Positions 26,623 to 35,087 are shown, counted from the stretch's first letter. The stretch is DNA of 42,795 nucleotides from Planctomycetota bacterium (GCA_003576845.1 QEVJ01000040.1:1-42795), one strand, 5' to 3'. Notes: generated from the sequence alone by a model not told the origin. Program-made: numbers and translations.

Positions 26623-26683
26623 ACGCCAGGCCAACGTCCCCGGTCGCGTGGCGGCGCGGCCGACAGGAGACCGATCGATTGCC

Positions 26684-27769
26684 ATGACGGCAAACCCCCA
26701 TCCGACGCCCCCCATGAACCGCCCGCTCGGCAACCGCGACGCCGCGACCGGCCCGCCCATTCCCGGCATCATCGGCTCGTCGCCGGCGATGCAAGAGGTC
26801 TACGCCGCCGTCCGCCGCGTCGCCCGCAGCAAGGCCTCCGTCCTGCTCTTGGGCGAAACCGGCACGGGCAAGGAACTCATCGCCCGCGCCATCCACCAGC
26901 TCAGTCTCCGCGCCAGCGGCCCGTTCATTCGCGTCAACTGCGGCGCCCTCACCGAAAGCCTCCTCGAAAGTGAGCTCTTTGGCCACGTCCGCGGGTCGTT
27001 CACCGGCGCGATCGGCAATCGCACCGGCCGCTTCGAAGCCGCCCACACCGGCAGCATCTTTCTGGACGAGATCAACTCGACCACCCCCAAGCTCCAAGTC
27101 AAGCTCCTCCGCGTCCTCCAAGAGCGCGAGTTCGAACGCGTCGGAGACACGCAGACGATCCGCGTCGACACTCGCGTCATCGCCGCCAGCAATCGCGACC
27201 TCCGCGAGGAAGTCGAGGCCGACCGCTTTCGCGAGGACCTGTTCTGGCGGCTCAACGTCGTGCCCGTCTACCTTCCTCCGCTTCGCGAACGCCGCGAAGA
27301 CATCCCGGCCCTCGTTGGCCATTTCTTGAAGTATTACAACGACGAGAACGACCGCTACGTCGTCCACATCCAACGCGAAGCCCTCGAAGCGATGCAGGAC
27401 TATCACTGGCCCGGAAACGTCCGCGAGCTGCAAAACTACACCGAACGCGCCGTCGTGCTCGCCGAAGGCGACGAACTGACCGTCGACCTGCTCCCCGACG
27501 CCGTGATGGGCCGGGAAAAACGCCCCATGGGACTCCGCCCCGGCGCCGACCTCGAAACGCTGACCTACGAGCTCGTCCGCACCGGACTCACCACCGCCGG
27601 ACCCCAAGAAGACGCCCTCTACACCAAAATCGTCAATCGCGTCGAACGCGAAGTCATCGCCCAAGTCATGACCGAGTGCGATAACGTCCAGATCAAGGCC
27701 GCCAAACGCCTCGGCATCAATCGCAATACGCTCCATAAGAAGCTCGACGAGCACGGTCTCGAGCAATAG
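26684..27769 (+). CDS. Sigma54-dependent transcriptional activator without sensory domain (361 aa)
   Basis: An AAA+ enhancer-binding protein that opens promoters used by RNA polymerase with sigma54. Walker A is GETGTGKE (residues 57-64). The sigma54-contact loop reads G-S-F-T-G-A (104-109) instead of the usual G-A-F-T-G-A. Walker B is GSIFLDEI (123-130). [10 protein letters not shown], then [20 protein letters not shown] and [12 protein letters not shown] are also typical. A Fis-type helix-turn-helix ends the protein ([20 protein letters not shown]). Only about 30 residues precede the AAA+ domain, so there is no receiver, GAF or PAS input; activity must be controlled by level or by a partner. 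The ATG at MTANPHP is chosen; the ATG ten codons later is an alternative. An AGGAGA lies upstream but at a long distance. Confidence 0.93.
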   Translation: MTANPHPTPPMNRPLGNRDAATGPPIPGIIGSSPAMQEVYAAVRRVARSKASVLLLGETGTGKELIARAIHQLSLRASGPFIRVNCGALTESLLESELFGHVRGSFTGAIGNRTGRFEAAHTGSIFLDEINSTTPKLQVKLLRVLQEREFERVGDTQTIRVDTRVIAASNRDLREEVEADRFREDLFWRLNVVPVYLPPLRERREDIPALVGHFLKYYNDENDRYVVHIQREALEAMQDYHWPGNVRELQNYTERAVVLAEGDELTVDLLPDAVMGREKRPMGLRPGADLETLTYELVRTGLTTAGPQEDALYTKIVNRVEREVIAQVMTECDNVQIKAAKRLGINRNTLHKKLDEHGLEQ

Positions 27770-27849
27770 GGCAATCGGGCTTGCCGTCGGCGAATCGTGT
27801 ATCATGGATCGCCAGAGCGCCGCGCTCGACGGCGCCGCCTTCCGTCTTC

Positions 27850-27854
27850 GGGAG
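27850..27854 (+). promoter_or_regulatory. Ribosome binding site that sets the molybdenum hydroxylase start
   Basis: GGGAG lies 8 nt before the ATG at 27863. The frame is open 22 codons further upstream, but that earlier start has no such site and would place an odd Arg-rich segment before the Tat signal. The site favours the ATG at 27863. Confidence 0.7.
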
Positions 27855-27862
27855 TCTGCGCG

Positions 27863-30037
27863 ATGCTCCGAAACTCCGACAATGCGTCGATCCTCGACGG
27901 CGAACCGAACGAGGTCGAACGCTACGAACTCCGCGAGGGACCGGCGTATCGGTTCGACGCCAACCGCCGCGAGTTCATCGAGGTGCTCGGCGCAGGATTG
28001 GTGATCGCCGTCGCCGCACGCGGGGCAGTCGCCCAGCGGCAACGCGGCGGTCGCGGCGGCCGTGGACCGCGCGCCGCCGTCAAAGCAGGCCAGCGATTTT
28101 ACGTCGGCAAGGACGGAATCGTGACCGTGATGAGCAGCAAGGTCGAAGTGGGCCAAGGCTCGCGGACCCAAATCGCCCAAGCCGCCGCGGAAGAGTTGCA
28201 TCTCCCGCTCGATCGCGTCCGCGTGATCCTCGCCGACACCGCGGTCTGTCCCGACGACGGCGGCACCGCCGGCAGCCGCACGACGCCTTCGACCGTTCCC
28301 GCCGTTCGCGCCGCCAGCGCCGCGCTCCGCGAAGTGCTCACCGCGATGGCGGCAAAGCGATTGGAAGCCGACGCGGACGCCGTGCGGTTCGACGGCGGAG
28401 AGTTCGTCGCCGCAAAAAAGAAGATCTCGCTCGGCGAACTCGCCGCCGCGGACGACTTCGCGGCCCAACTCGACGCCACCGTCCTCGGCAACGCCACCGT
28501 GACGCCCGTCGAATCCTGGACCGTGCTCGGCAAACCGGCGGCCAAGGTCGGCGGCGACGAGATCGTCACGGGCCGGCATCGCTATCCGTCCGACATCGTG
28601 CGCCCCGGCATGTTGTATGGCAAAGTGCTCCGCCCGCCCGCGCTCGGCGCAAAGCTGGAGTCGGTCGATGCCACCGCCGCCAAGAAGCTTGAAGGCGTCG
28701 TCGTTGTGACGGACGGCGATTTTGCCGGCTGCGCCGCCGCGAACTCCGCGCTGGCCGCCAAAGGCGTCGACGCGCTCGCCGAGTCGGCGCAGTGGCAATT
28801 GCCGAAAGACGCGCCCACGAGCGACAACGTCTACGACCACTTCGAACGCACCGCCGCCTCGTCGGGCCGCGGCCGCCCAAACACCTGGGGCGATACCGAA
28901 AAAGCCTTCGCCGCGGCAGAAAAGAAAATCGACGTCGCCTACACGATCGCATACATCCAACACGCCCCCATGGAGCCGCGGGCCGCCGTCGCCGAGTGGA
29001 ACGACGGAAAGCTCACCGTCTGGACCGGCACGCAACAGCCGTCCCGCGTCCGCGGCGAACTGGCCGCCGCCTTTCGCATCGCCGAAGCGGATGTCCGCGT
29101 CGTCGTGCCCGATACCGGCGGCGGATTCGGCGGCAAGCATTCCGGCGAAGCCGCCGTCGAAGCCGCTCGCCTCGCCAAAGCCGCCGGAAAGCCGGTCAGC
29201 CTCCGCTGGACCCGCGAAGAGGAATGCACCTGGGCGTACTGTCGCCCCGGCGGCTTGATCGAAGTCCGCGCTGCCCTCGACGAACGAGGCAAGCTCGCCG
29301 CCTGGGATTTCACGAATTACAACTCGGGCGGTTCGGCCATCGACTCGCCCTACCAATCTGCGAGCGGACGCACGCGCTTCGTCGCCGCCGATTCGCCGCT
29401 GCGCCAAGGTTCCTATCGTGCCCTGGCGTCGACGGCGAACACCTTCGCCCGCGAGTCGGCAATGGATGAACTGGCCCTCCTCTCCGGCGCCGACCCGCTC
29501 GAGTTTCGCCTCGCCCATTTGCCCGCGGGTCGTTTGAAGGACGTGCTCGTCGCCGCCGCGAAGAGATTCGACTGGCCCCGCCGCCGCAAAGAAACGACCG
29601 CGCCCCGCGGCGTCGGTCTGGCCTGCGGAACCGAAAAGGGCTCGTTCGTCGCCGCTTGTGCGGAAGTCGAAATGATCGACGGCCAGCCGAAGGTCCTGTC
29701 CATTTGCCAGGCATACGAGTGCGGGGCGATTCAGAATCCGCTCAACCTCCGCATGCAAGTCGCCGGGTGCATCGTCATGGGCCTCGGCGGCGCGCTGTTC
29801 GAGGAAGTCAAGTTCCAGGACGCAAAAATTACCAACGCCAGCTTCAGCGACTATCGCGTGCCCCGCATGAGCGACGTGCCTCAAATCGACATCGAACTCG
29901 TGAATCGTCACGATCTGCCCTCGGTCGGTGCCGGCGAAACGCCGATCATCGCCGTCGCGCCCGCCATCGCCAATGCCATCGTCCACGCCGGCTGCGGCCG
30001 TATCCGCTCCATGCCCCTCAGCCGCGGCCGCGGCTAA
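27863..30037 (+). CDS. Tat-exported molybdenum hydroxylase large subunit, IorB/xanthine dehydrogenase family (724 aa)
   Basis: A molybdopterin-binding subunit of the xanthine dehydrogenase / aldehyde oxidase superfamily, closest in layout to the beta subunit of isoquinoline 1-oxidoreductase. Such enzymes hydroxylate aromatic heterocycles or oxidise aldehydes using water. Evidence: SKVEVGQGSRTQIAQAAAEE near the N-terminal Mo domain, the cofactor-binding DTGGGFGGKHSGEAA (GGGFGGK at 419-425) and GAGETPIIAVAPAIANAI near the end, whose Glu (about 692) matches the catalytic Glu. A twin-arginine-like motif NRREFIEVLGAG (34-45) precedes a hydrophobic stretch, so folded export through Tat is likely. 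The partner 2Fe-2S subunit usual for this family is not encoded in the window. The substrate cannot be told from sequence. It converges on the ABC-2 gene. Confidence 0.9.
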   Translation: MLRNSDNASILDGEPNEVERYELREGPAYRFDANRREFIEVLGAGLVIAVAARGAVAQRQRGGRGGRGPRAAVKAGQRFYVGKDGIVTVMSSKVEVGQGSRTQIAQAAAEELHLPLDRVRVILADTAVCPDDGGTAGSRTTPSTVPAVRAASAALREVLTAMAAKRLEADADAVRFDGGEFVAAKKKISLGELAAADDFAAQLDATVLGNATVTPVESWTVLGKPAAKVGGDEIVTGRHRYPSDIVRPGMLYGKVLRPPALGAKLESVDATAAKKLEGVVVVTDGDFAGCAAANSALAAKGVDALAESAQWQLPKDAPTSDNVYDHFERTAASSGRGRPNTWGDTEKAFAAAEKKIDVAYTIAYIQHAPMEPRAAVAEWNDGKLTVWTGTQQPSRVRGELAAAFRIAEADVRVVVPDTGGGFGGKHSGEAAVEAARLAKAAGKPVSLRWTREEECTWAYCRPGGLIEVRAALDERGKLAAWDFTNYNSGGSAIDSPYQSASGRTRFVAADSPLRQGSYRALASTANTFARESAMDELALLSGADPLEFRLAHLPAGRLKDVLVAAAKRFDWPRRRKETTAPRGVGLACGTEKGSFVAACAEVEMIDGQPKVLSICQAYECGAIQNPLNLRMQVAGCIVMGLGGALFEEVKFQDAKITNASFSDYRVPRMSDVPQIDIELVNRHDLPSVGAGETPIIAVAPAIANAIVHAGCGRIRSMPLSRGRG

Positions 30038-30040
30038 GAA

Positions 30041-30143
30041 CCTATCCCGAAACCGGAATCTGTAGGAGGCGAATCCTTTCGCCGACAGGCCTGGTTAGCG
30101 ATTCTAGCGGCGAAGGGATTCGCCTCCTACAGTCTGGGATAGG
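30041..30143. terminator. Long inverted repeat between convergent genes
   Basis: Arms of 24 bp (30061-30084 and 30108-30131), each reading tgtaggaggcgaatcc outward-in, pair with one mismatch around a 23-bp loop. Outer arms cctatccc (30041-30048) and gggatagg (30136-30143) extend the symmetry. It fills the gap between two convergent genes and could stop transcription from both sides, though no T-run is present. The tgtaggag- start resembles REP palindromes of other bacteria, so it may be a mobile repeat used as a terminator. Confidence 0.7.
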
Positions 30144-30145
30144 CC

Positions 30146-31924
30146 CTAAGTATCGCCGCCCGTCGTGCGCCCCACGATCGCGTCGAACTCGGAAACCGCC
30201 GGCACGAGCATCGCCAGTGTCGCGAACGTATATGTCGCCAGCGTCACCAGAAAGATCCCCAGCGTATACCCCAGAAAGTAGCTCGTAATCGCCCAAAACG
30301 TCGCGAAGGGGCACGCCAGCGCCGCCCATCCGATCGCCGCCGAAGGACTCTTCGCCCCCAGCGCGAAGTACAACCCCGCGCTCCCGCCCACCATGAACGC
30401 CAGAAACGGAGCAAGCTGCACCTCGAACGCCCGCGACGAAGTCCCGCTGAACGCCAGCAGCACCGCGATGCACGTCGCGACGCCCACGAACAGAAAAAAC
30501 AGCGTCCCCAAACTCGCCAGAATCGCCGACCGCCCGCTTTGATAGATCATCCCGCAGTGCAACCCCAGCACGGCCACGAACAGATACAGCACCCCAAGCG
30601 CGACCACAAGATAAACGACGTTCTCCCAACTCGTCCGCCCCGCCGCGCCCAGCATGACGCACAGCGCCAACGGCAGAACGACCATCTCGCGCGTATTGTA
30701 AAGCGCGCCGCCCAGCTTTCCGAACACGATTTCCCTGGGCGAAAGCTCCGTAACGAGCAGCAGGTCGAGCGCCCGGCCATCTCGCTCGCCCGTAATGCTC
30801 GTGACCGCCAGCGCATTGACCAGCATCAAGCTGCACACGAACAGCGGGGCGAGTATCGCTGCCGGCGAGATCGCGCCGCCGCCGGGAGAACGATCGAGCA
30901 CGAAGAAGCCCGCCAGGATCGTCGCGGCCGCGTAGGCGAAGCGGATATACCGCACTTTGCGCCCGTAGGCCCACGTGCGGATCTCGCGCCACGCAACCGG
31001 ATTCTCCCACACGACGCGCGGCCGCGCAGCCGCTCTTGGCGCAACCGACGTTTGCGATTCGAGTGCCGCGGCGGCGCCCCTTCGCCCTGGACGAGCATCG
31101 CGCGGCGGATTCCAAACCCGAATTCGCCAAATCGCCACCGCATTGACGGCCACCGCGAGCGCCAGAATCGCGGCGATGTGAACCGCGACGACTGCGTCGT
31201 CCGTCAAACCGAGTACAGCGTCGCCGCCCGTGGCCGGTTTCAGTGCAAACGCGAGCGCCCGCGCCGGACTGGCGACCGTGGCGAGCGCCGCGACCGTCGA
31301 GTCCGAACCGCCGCTCGCATCCGCCGTCCGCGACGCGCCGAACGCGGCCACCTCGCATCCGCCCAACCATGCCGCAAGCAACAGCGCCGTTGCGGCCAGC
31401 GTCTGAAACGTTTTCTCCCGCCACAACGCAACCGTCGAGCCGACGCTCCCGGCGAGCAGCATCGCCGCCGCGGTAACGCCATACACCCGCGCAATCTGCC
31501 CGAACGACACGCCGCCCACCAGCGGCAGCAGCAGGAACACCGGCAGCGCCGCCGCGAACATCACGCCCAGATACAGCAAGCTCGCCGCGAGCTTGCCGAG
31601 CACCAACTCGCGGTTCGACAAATGCGTCAAGAGCAGCAGTTCGAGCGTGCCGCGGTCCTTCTCCTGCGCCACGGCCCCCGCGGTGAACAGCGCCGAGAAA
31701 AACGTCGCCAGCGCCAGTTGCACCGCCGCGAGCAGCGCCAGCGCCATCGCGCCGAAGTGGGCAACGTCCCCCGCCCCACGAACCAGCCGCGGGCCCGTAT
31801 ACACCAGCCACGCCGTCGCCAGCAGCAACACCAGACCCGCGGGATATGCCGCCCGCACGACGTAAAGAGCCTTCCGCCGGGCGGCCGTGACGACTTCGCG
31901 AGAAAACACAGGGCCGGTCAACAT
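30146..31924 (-). CDS. ABC-2 type transporter permease, two fused halves (592 aa)
   Basis: The protein has about twelve hydrophobic segments in two similar halves separated by a hydrophilic linker at roughly residues 275-315. Each half carries the ABC-2 feature of an amphipathic segment followed by a coupling region: QEKDRGTLELLLLTHLSNRE, then LVLGKL in half one, and GERDGRALDLLLVTELSPRE, then IVFGKL in half two. The repeat of this E-x-D-R-G/A-x-L-x-L-L-L-x-T-x-L pattern shows internal duplication. Such permeases export lipids, polysaccharides or drugs, or act in gliding-type systems, with a separate ATPase, which is not encoded here. The start MLTGPVFSREV is chosen by family fit; an ATG 11 codons upstream is possible. 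Its cargo is unknown. Confidence 0.88.
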   Translation of the reverse strand: MLTGPVFSREVVTAARRKALYVVRAAYPAGLVLLLATAWLVYTGPRLVRGAGDVAHFGAMALALLAAVQLALATFFSALFTAGAVAQEKDRGTLELLLLTHLSNRELVLGKLAASLLYLGVMFAAALPVFLLLPLVGGVSFGQIARVYGVTAAAMLLAGSVGSTVALWREKTFQTLAATALLLAAWLGGCEVAAFGASRTADASGGSDSTVAALATVASPARALAFALKPATGGDAVLGLTDDAVVAVHIAAILALAVAVNAVAIWRIRVWNPPRDARPGRRGAAAALESQTSVAPRAAARPRVVWENPVAWREIRTWAYGRKVRYIRFAYAAATILAGFFVLDRSPGGGAISPAAILAPLFVCSLMLVNALAVTSITGERDGRALDLLLVTELSPREIVFGKLGGALYNTREMVVLPLALCVMLGAAGRTSWENVVYLVVALGVLYLFVAVLGLHCGMIYQSGRSAILASLGTLFFLFVGVATCIAVLLAFSGTSSRAFEVQLAPFLAFMVGGSAGLYFALGAKSPSAAIGWAALACPFATFWAITSYFLGYTLGIFLVTLATYTFATLAMLVPAVSEFDAIVGRTTGGDT

Positions 31925-32040
31925 CGCAACGTTCACCACCCCACGCCGCTTCCGCAAACGTCGAACCCAAATGTTTTGGCCGGTCGCCCAACCGAGCCAA
32001 GCCGCCCGCGATGCCCCGAAACTTACGCCGTAGGCCTTAT

Positions 32041-32063
32041 TTGAAACTTGAAACTTGAAATTT
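32041..32063. repeat. Heptanucleotide repeat, TTGAAAC x3
   Basis: Three tandem units (ttgaaac, ttgaaac, ttgaaat) and a partial fourth. It is AT-rich, unlike most other arrays here, but the period is again 7. Confidence 0.8.
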
Positions 32064-32441
32064 GTGCCTTAACCCCAGACCCTCCCCGCCCAACGCGAAT
32101 CCCGCGCGGCAAACACACGAGGTTATTGAACAAAATCCCGGGAAAATCGGGGGTTAACGTTCAAAAACTCCCTCTTTCGGATGAACTACTCGCGGGCGTC
32201 CGACCACCCGCAAAAAAAGAATTCGCTTCTCCTGTCCGGACGACGTCAACCGCGCAAACGCCAGCGCCTGGCGCAATCCGCCGCGAACCGCGCCCGCCGC
32301 CTCCTTCATACCAGACGACTGGCTCGTTGACCAGCAAGATTTTGACACCCCAGGCAAGTTTTTTCGAAACGCTCGGCGCTCGGTCGCAAGGCCGCGTGCC
32401 GCAGCCAAGGCCCAGCGCGCCGCGCCCGGCGACGTAAACGC

Positions 32442-32485
32442 AAAAAAAACGAACGGCCCAGGCGCCGCAAAGACGCCCAGGCCGT
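32442..32485 (-). terminator. Intrinsic terminator of the BBP7 gene
   Basis: Read on the minus strand, a 12-bp stem (arms at 32474-32485 and 32453-32464, two mismatches, 9-nt loop) is followed within three bases by a run of eight T. This is the clearest rho-independent terminator in the window. It lies about 215 bp after the BBP7 stop codon, so the transcript would include the heptad element. Confidence 0.8.
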
Positions 32486-32523
32486 GTCGTACCGACCGTT
32501 ACCGTGCGATGATGCCAGAGGCG

Positions 32524-32696
32524 AAAGGCAAGAGGCTAGAGGCTAGAGGCAAGAGGCTAGAGGTTGGAGGTTGGAGGTTGGAGGTTAGAGGTTAGACGTT
32601 AGACGTTAGAGATCAGAAACGCCCTCGGCGAACGCGGCATCCTCAATCCTCGATCCTCGATCCTCAATCCTCGATCCTCGATCCTCGATCCTCCGC
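32524..32696. repeat. Composite heptad element, TAGAGGT / ATCCTCG arms
   Basis: Twelve or so tandem 7-bp units (32524-32612) drift stepwise from tagaggc through tggaggt to tagacgt. After about 28 bp of unique sequence, eight units of atcctcg/atcctca (32641-32696) follow, ending 4 bp before the BBP7 stop. The layout is again a purine-rich array, a short loop and a pyrimidine-rich array. Confidence 0.9.
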
Positions 32697-32700
32697 CCCG

Positions 32701-34164
32701 CTACCTATTTACCTCCACGCCGAAGTTGAACGACGTGATGAACATATCCTCGCGGTTGTCCCCGGCGATGCCCAGCGTCGGCAATTGATACAGAATCAAG
32801 CTGCTCGCCCGCCCGATGCCGTCCGCATACATCCCCGTGAAGCCGACCTTGAAGGCCACCGCTTTGGTCAACTGATACGACGTTTCGAGTCGCAGTTCAC
32901 CGAGCGGCGCCCATTCCTCGAACCGCTCGTAGTGCTCGAAGTTCGTATTGTTAAAGGCGTTTACCGCGTTCTGAACGGGAGCTTGGTTCAACTGGCCCGG
33001 CTGGCCTTGGTTCTGCACGCCCGACGGAATGTTGCCGGCGAGCTGACCGCGTTGGTGCACGTTCTGGAAGTTGAACCCGGCGAGGAACCGGCCTTCTGCG
33101 GCGAACAACCATTTGCCGCGGCGGCTGTACCACCGGCCGCCGATCTGCGGGCCGACGATGTTGTTGTCGATCCGCGAGTTCCAGAAGCTCTGGATGGTCA
33201 GCGGCGTGATCACGCCGTTGTTGTTCGGAGCGCTGCCCAACTGCGCCAGGTCGTTGCCGAACCCGCCTTGAGCGTTGACGATGAAGTCTTCGTTCATCTC
33301 CATATACCGGGCGCCGGCAAACAACTCGAAGATCGAAGCGTTGTGCAGCGGACGGAACCGATACATCTTCATCAACTCCACGCCCGACGTATTCGCGTTG
33401 TTCCGCGTCGTCAGGTGCGTGAACTTCGTCGGGGCAATCACCATGTCGCCGAGATCGACGTCCGCCACATTGCTTACCGGCGTGTCGCCGACGCCGTCCA
33501 TGTCGGTGTCGGCAAACCGCCCGGCGCCCGTGCCGCCGTTCAAGTCGTCGTCGAAGCCGTCCCCGTCGCGATCCACGAACATGTGCAGCATCGTTACGCG
33601 TATGCCGTTCGTATTGAACCCAGCCGCTGCATAAAGGTCCGTAACGTCCGGATTGATGAAGTTGACGGCCACCTGCGTATCGACCGTCTGCTGCAATTGG
33701 TCGTCGTAATCGAGAACGCCGCCGATCCAGCCGGTGCTGCCGTCCCAGTACCCGAGTTCATACCGGTTTCCCCAGGCGAACGGCGCATTCCGCACGCTCT
33801 CCTTGAAGCCATTCATCTGCTGGACGACCGACAGCCCATCCGTCGACGTGACGAGCGCCATCGACGTATCGCCCAGCTCGTGCCGCTCCGGTCGGCTGAG
33901 TTGCCAGTTCGCCCGGGCGTAGCTGAAGAACACGCCCTGCGTCCAGGCTTCCTTGCCGTCGTAGTCCTGGTCGTCGACCTTGACGATCCCGAACGGCTGA
34001 TAGTCGTGCTCGAAGTCCACCGGCCCGAAGGGCTGGAACTTGTTCGCCGACGGAGTCCACGAAAGACCTCCGCGGTCGTAGTTGTACTGCGCCTGGGCGG
34101 CCATCGGCACGAGGACGACGGCGGCCAGGGCCACGAGTCGAAGGAAGGGGCGGAAGATCGTCAT
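32701..34164 (-). CDS. BBP7-family outer membrane beta-barrel protein (487 aa)
   Basis: A Sec signal peptide (core LRLVALAAVVLVPMAAQAQ, cleavage near residue 25) leads into a protein rich in alternating aromatic and polar residues, ending in beta-strand-like sequence (DMFITSFNFGVEVNR), as in outer membrane barrels. Motifs such as FELFAGARYMEMNEDF and the pattern IDNNIVGPQIGGRW match the BBP7 family known from planctomycetes. An inserted Asp-rich segment (DRDGDGFDDDLNGG, then DTDMDGVGD) resembles calcium-binding thrombospondin type 3 repeats and would form a surface loop. The start MTIFRPFLRL is chosen by the signal peptide; 136 upstream codons run through a dispersed repeat. A weak GGTAGAG precedes it. 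It probably is an abundant surface protein with its own terminator. Confidence 0.88.
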   Translation of the reverse strand: MTIFRPFLRLVALAAVVLVPMAAQAQYNYDRGGLSWTPSANKFQPFGPVDFEHDYQPFGIVKVDDQDYDGKEAWTQGVFFSYARANWQLSRPERHELGDTSMALVTSTDGLSVVQQMNGFKESVRNAPFAWGNRYELGYWDGSTGWIGGVLDYDDQLQQTVDTQVAVNFINPDVTDLYAAAGFNTNGIRVTMLHMFVDRDGDGFDDDLNGGTGAGRFADTDMDGVGDTPVSNVADVDLGDMVIAPTKFTHLTTRNNANTSGVELMKMYRFRPLHNASIFELFAGARYMEMNEDFIVNAQGGFGNDLAQLGSAPNNNGVITPLTIQSFWNSRIDNNIVGPQIGGRWYSRRGKWLFAAEGRFLAGFNFQNVHQRGQLAGNIPSGVQNQGQPGQLNQAPVQNAVNAFNNTNFEHYERFEEWAPLGELRLETSYQLTKAVAFKVGFTGMYADGIGRASSLILYQLPTLGIAGDNREDMFITSFNFGVEVNR

Positions 34165-34706
34165 CGCTTCTCTACCTTGCCAAAGTGGTAAACGGTTCGG
34201 TACTGCTCGGTCGGTCTCTCGATGCTGCGTAGGGTGGGCTGTGCCCACCGTCCCACGCGCACCAACGTGTTCGCCGGATTCCGGTGGGCACAGCTCCGTA
34301 GGGTGGGCTGTGCCAACCGTCCCACGCGCTCGCCGGATTCCGGCAGGCACAGCCCACCCACCCGGCGCCAAAGCCCTTGCCGTTCGCCCGCGCAAACGGC
34401 TTTGCGGCTTCTGCCGGTGGTATCGGCCCTTCCGCTTGCGGAAGTTAAGCAAGAACGGCAAACGTTGCCGAAAATCCGGGTCGTAGGGACCGCTGGGCGA
34501 GCATCGCGGAGACCTGGATAATCTGGGAGGAAAAAGAGAGCAGCCATCGGCCGCAACGACGGCGGCCATCACCCAAGGTAGCCATCACGCTCCGAGTGAT
34601 GGAGTGCAGTCATTGGACCTCGCCATTCCATGAGTCGCTCTTGGAGTCGCTCGGTTCCGCAAGGCCAAGGTCGTTGGTTCCTCCAAAACCTCCGTTCGTG
34701 CCACCG
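34165..34706. other. Divergent intergenic region of the BBP7 and LigD-like genes
   Basis: About 540 bp serving two divergent genes. The BBP7-proximal half holds a duplicated cgtagggtgggc repeat element. Nothing else is recognisable: no clear -35/-10 pair and no supported gene. The reading frame of the BBP7 gene stays open through the region on the minus strand, but its translation is the repeat itself. Confidence 0.55.
34228..34359. repeat. Tandem duplicate of a GTAGGGTGGGCTGTGCC inverted-repeat element
   Basis: Two units lie head to tail. Each begins cgtagggtgggctgtgcc (34228 and 34297), has a cgtcccacgcg middle and ends with a facing arm containing gccggattccgg and ggcacagc. Unit 2 lacks about 8 bp present in unit 1. 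Each unit can fold on itself. Such gtagggtgggc elements look like dispersed REP-type repeats; a diverged relative lies at 21.2 kb. Confidence 0.85.
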
Positions 34707-35087
34707 ATGCCCCGGTTTGTCGTCCTAAAGCACGAAACTCCCACCGGCAGCGCCCGGCCGCTGCACTGGGATTTCATGGTCGAGCGCGGAGACGTGCTCC
34801 AAACCTGGGCACTCGCCGAAGAGCCCACTGTCGGCCGAGAAATCGCCGCCGAGCCGCTCGCCGATCACCGCCTCGCGTACCTCGACTACGAAGGCCCAAT
34901 CTCAGGCAATCGCGGTTCCGTCACCCGCTGGGACCGCGGCGAATGCACGATCCTAGAAGCCACGCCCAACGGGATCCGGCTTACCGCGAAGGGTAGGAAG
35001 CTCACCGGTGAAGTCGAAATCCGTTCGCCACTAAACGCAGCAAGCACCACGACGTTCCGCTGGTTTTCCCTGACCCCCGACCCCTGA
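34707..35087 (+). CDS. Stand-alone LigD 3'-phosphoesterase-like protein (126 aa)
   Basis: The sequence matches the phosphoesterase domain found at the N-terminus of the bacterial end-joining ligase LigD: FVVLKHETPTGSARPLHWDF (K8, H9, H20, D22), then LQTWALAEEP, DHRLAYLDYEGPI (H54) and VTRWDRGE. In LigD this metal-dependent domain trims 3' phosphates and ribonucleotides at DNA ends. The His and Asp residues of that centre appear kept, so activity is plausible. It is much shorter than LigD, with no ligase or polymerase. The start MPRFVVLKH is chosen by domain fit; the frame is open 37 codons upstream. The last few residues (TPDP) and the stop come from the heptad repeat that follows. Confidence 0.85.
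   Translation: MPRFVVLKHETPTGSARPLHWDFMVERGDVLQTWALAEEPTVGREIAAEPLADHRLAYLDYEGPISGNRGSVTRWDRGECTILEATPNGIRLTAKGRKLTGEVEIRSPLNAASTTTFRWFSLTPDP

Larger units (their letters stand above)
31925..32700. other. Large intergenic region between ABC-2 and BBP7 genes
   Basis: Nearly 780 bp without a gene I can support. From left to right it holds a ttgaaac heptad repeat, a stretch with several A-tracts and TTGACA-like words but no convincing promoter, an intrinsic terminator for the BBP7 gene, and a composite heptad element. Open frames of 84-129 codons on both strands have no recognisable features. An RNA gene in 32080-32400 cannot be excluded. Confidence 0.55.

Noticed and set aside
24247-26772. 841-codon open frame on the minus strand
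   Set aside because: Antisense shadow of the exported HEAT-like gene; no domain or motif.
27781-27805. Promoter-like TTGCCG ... TATCAT before the molybdenum hydroxylase gene
   Set aside because: The spacing between the two words is only 13 bp, too short for a sigma70-type promoter.
26453-29986. 1177-codon open frame on the minus strand
   Set aside because: It runs antisense across three well-supported genes, including the sigma54 activator and the molybdenum hydroxylase; it reflects GC-rich codon use only.
32048-32437. 129-codon open frame on the plus strand in the large spacer
   Set aside because: Pro/Arg-rich, begins in a heptad repeat, and has no ribosome binding site or domain.
34165-34572. 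N-terminal extension of the BBP7 protein (136 residues)
   Set aside because: The extension would be translated dispersed repeat and would bury the signal peptide inside the protein.
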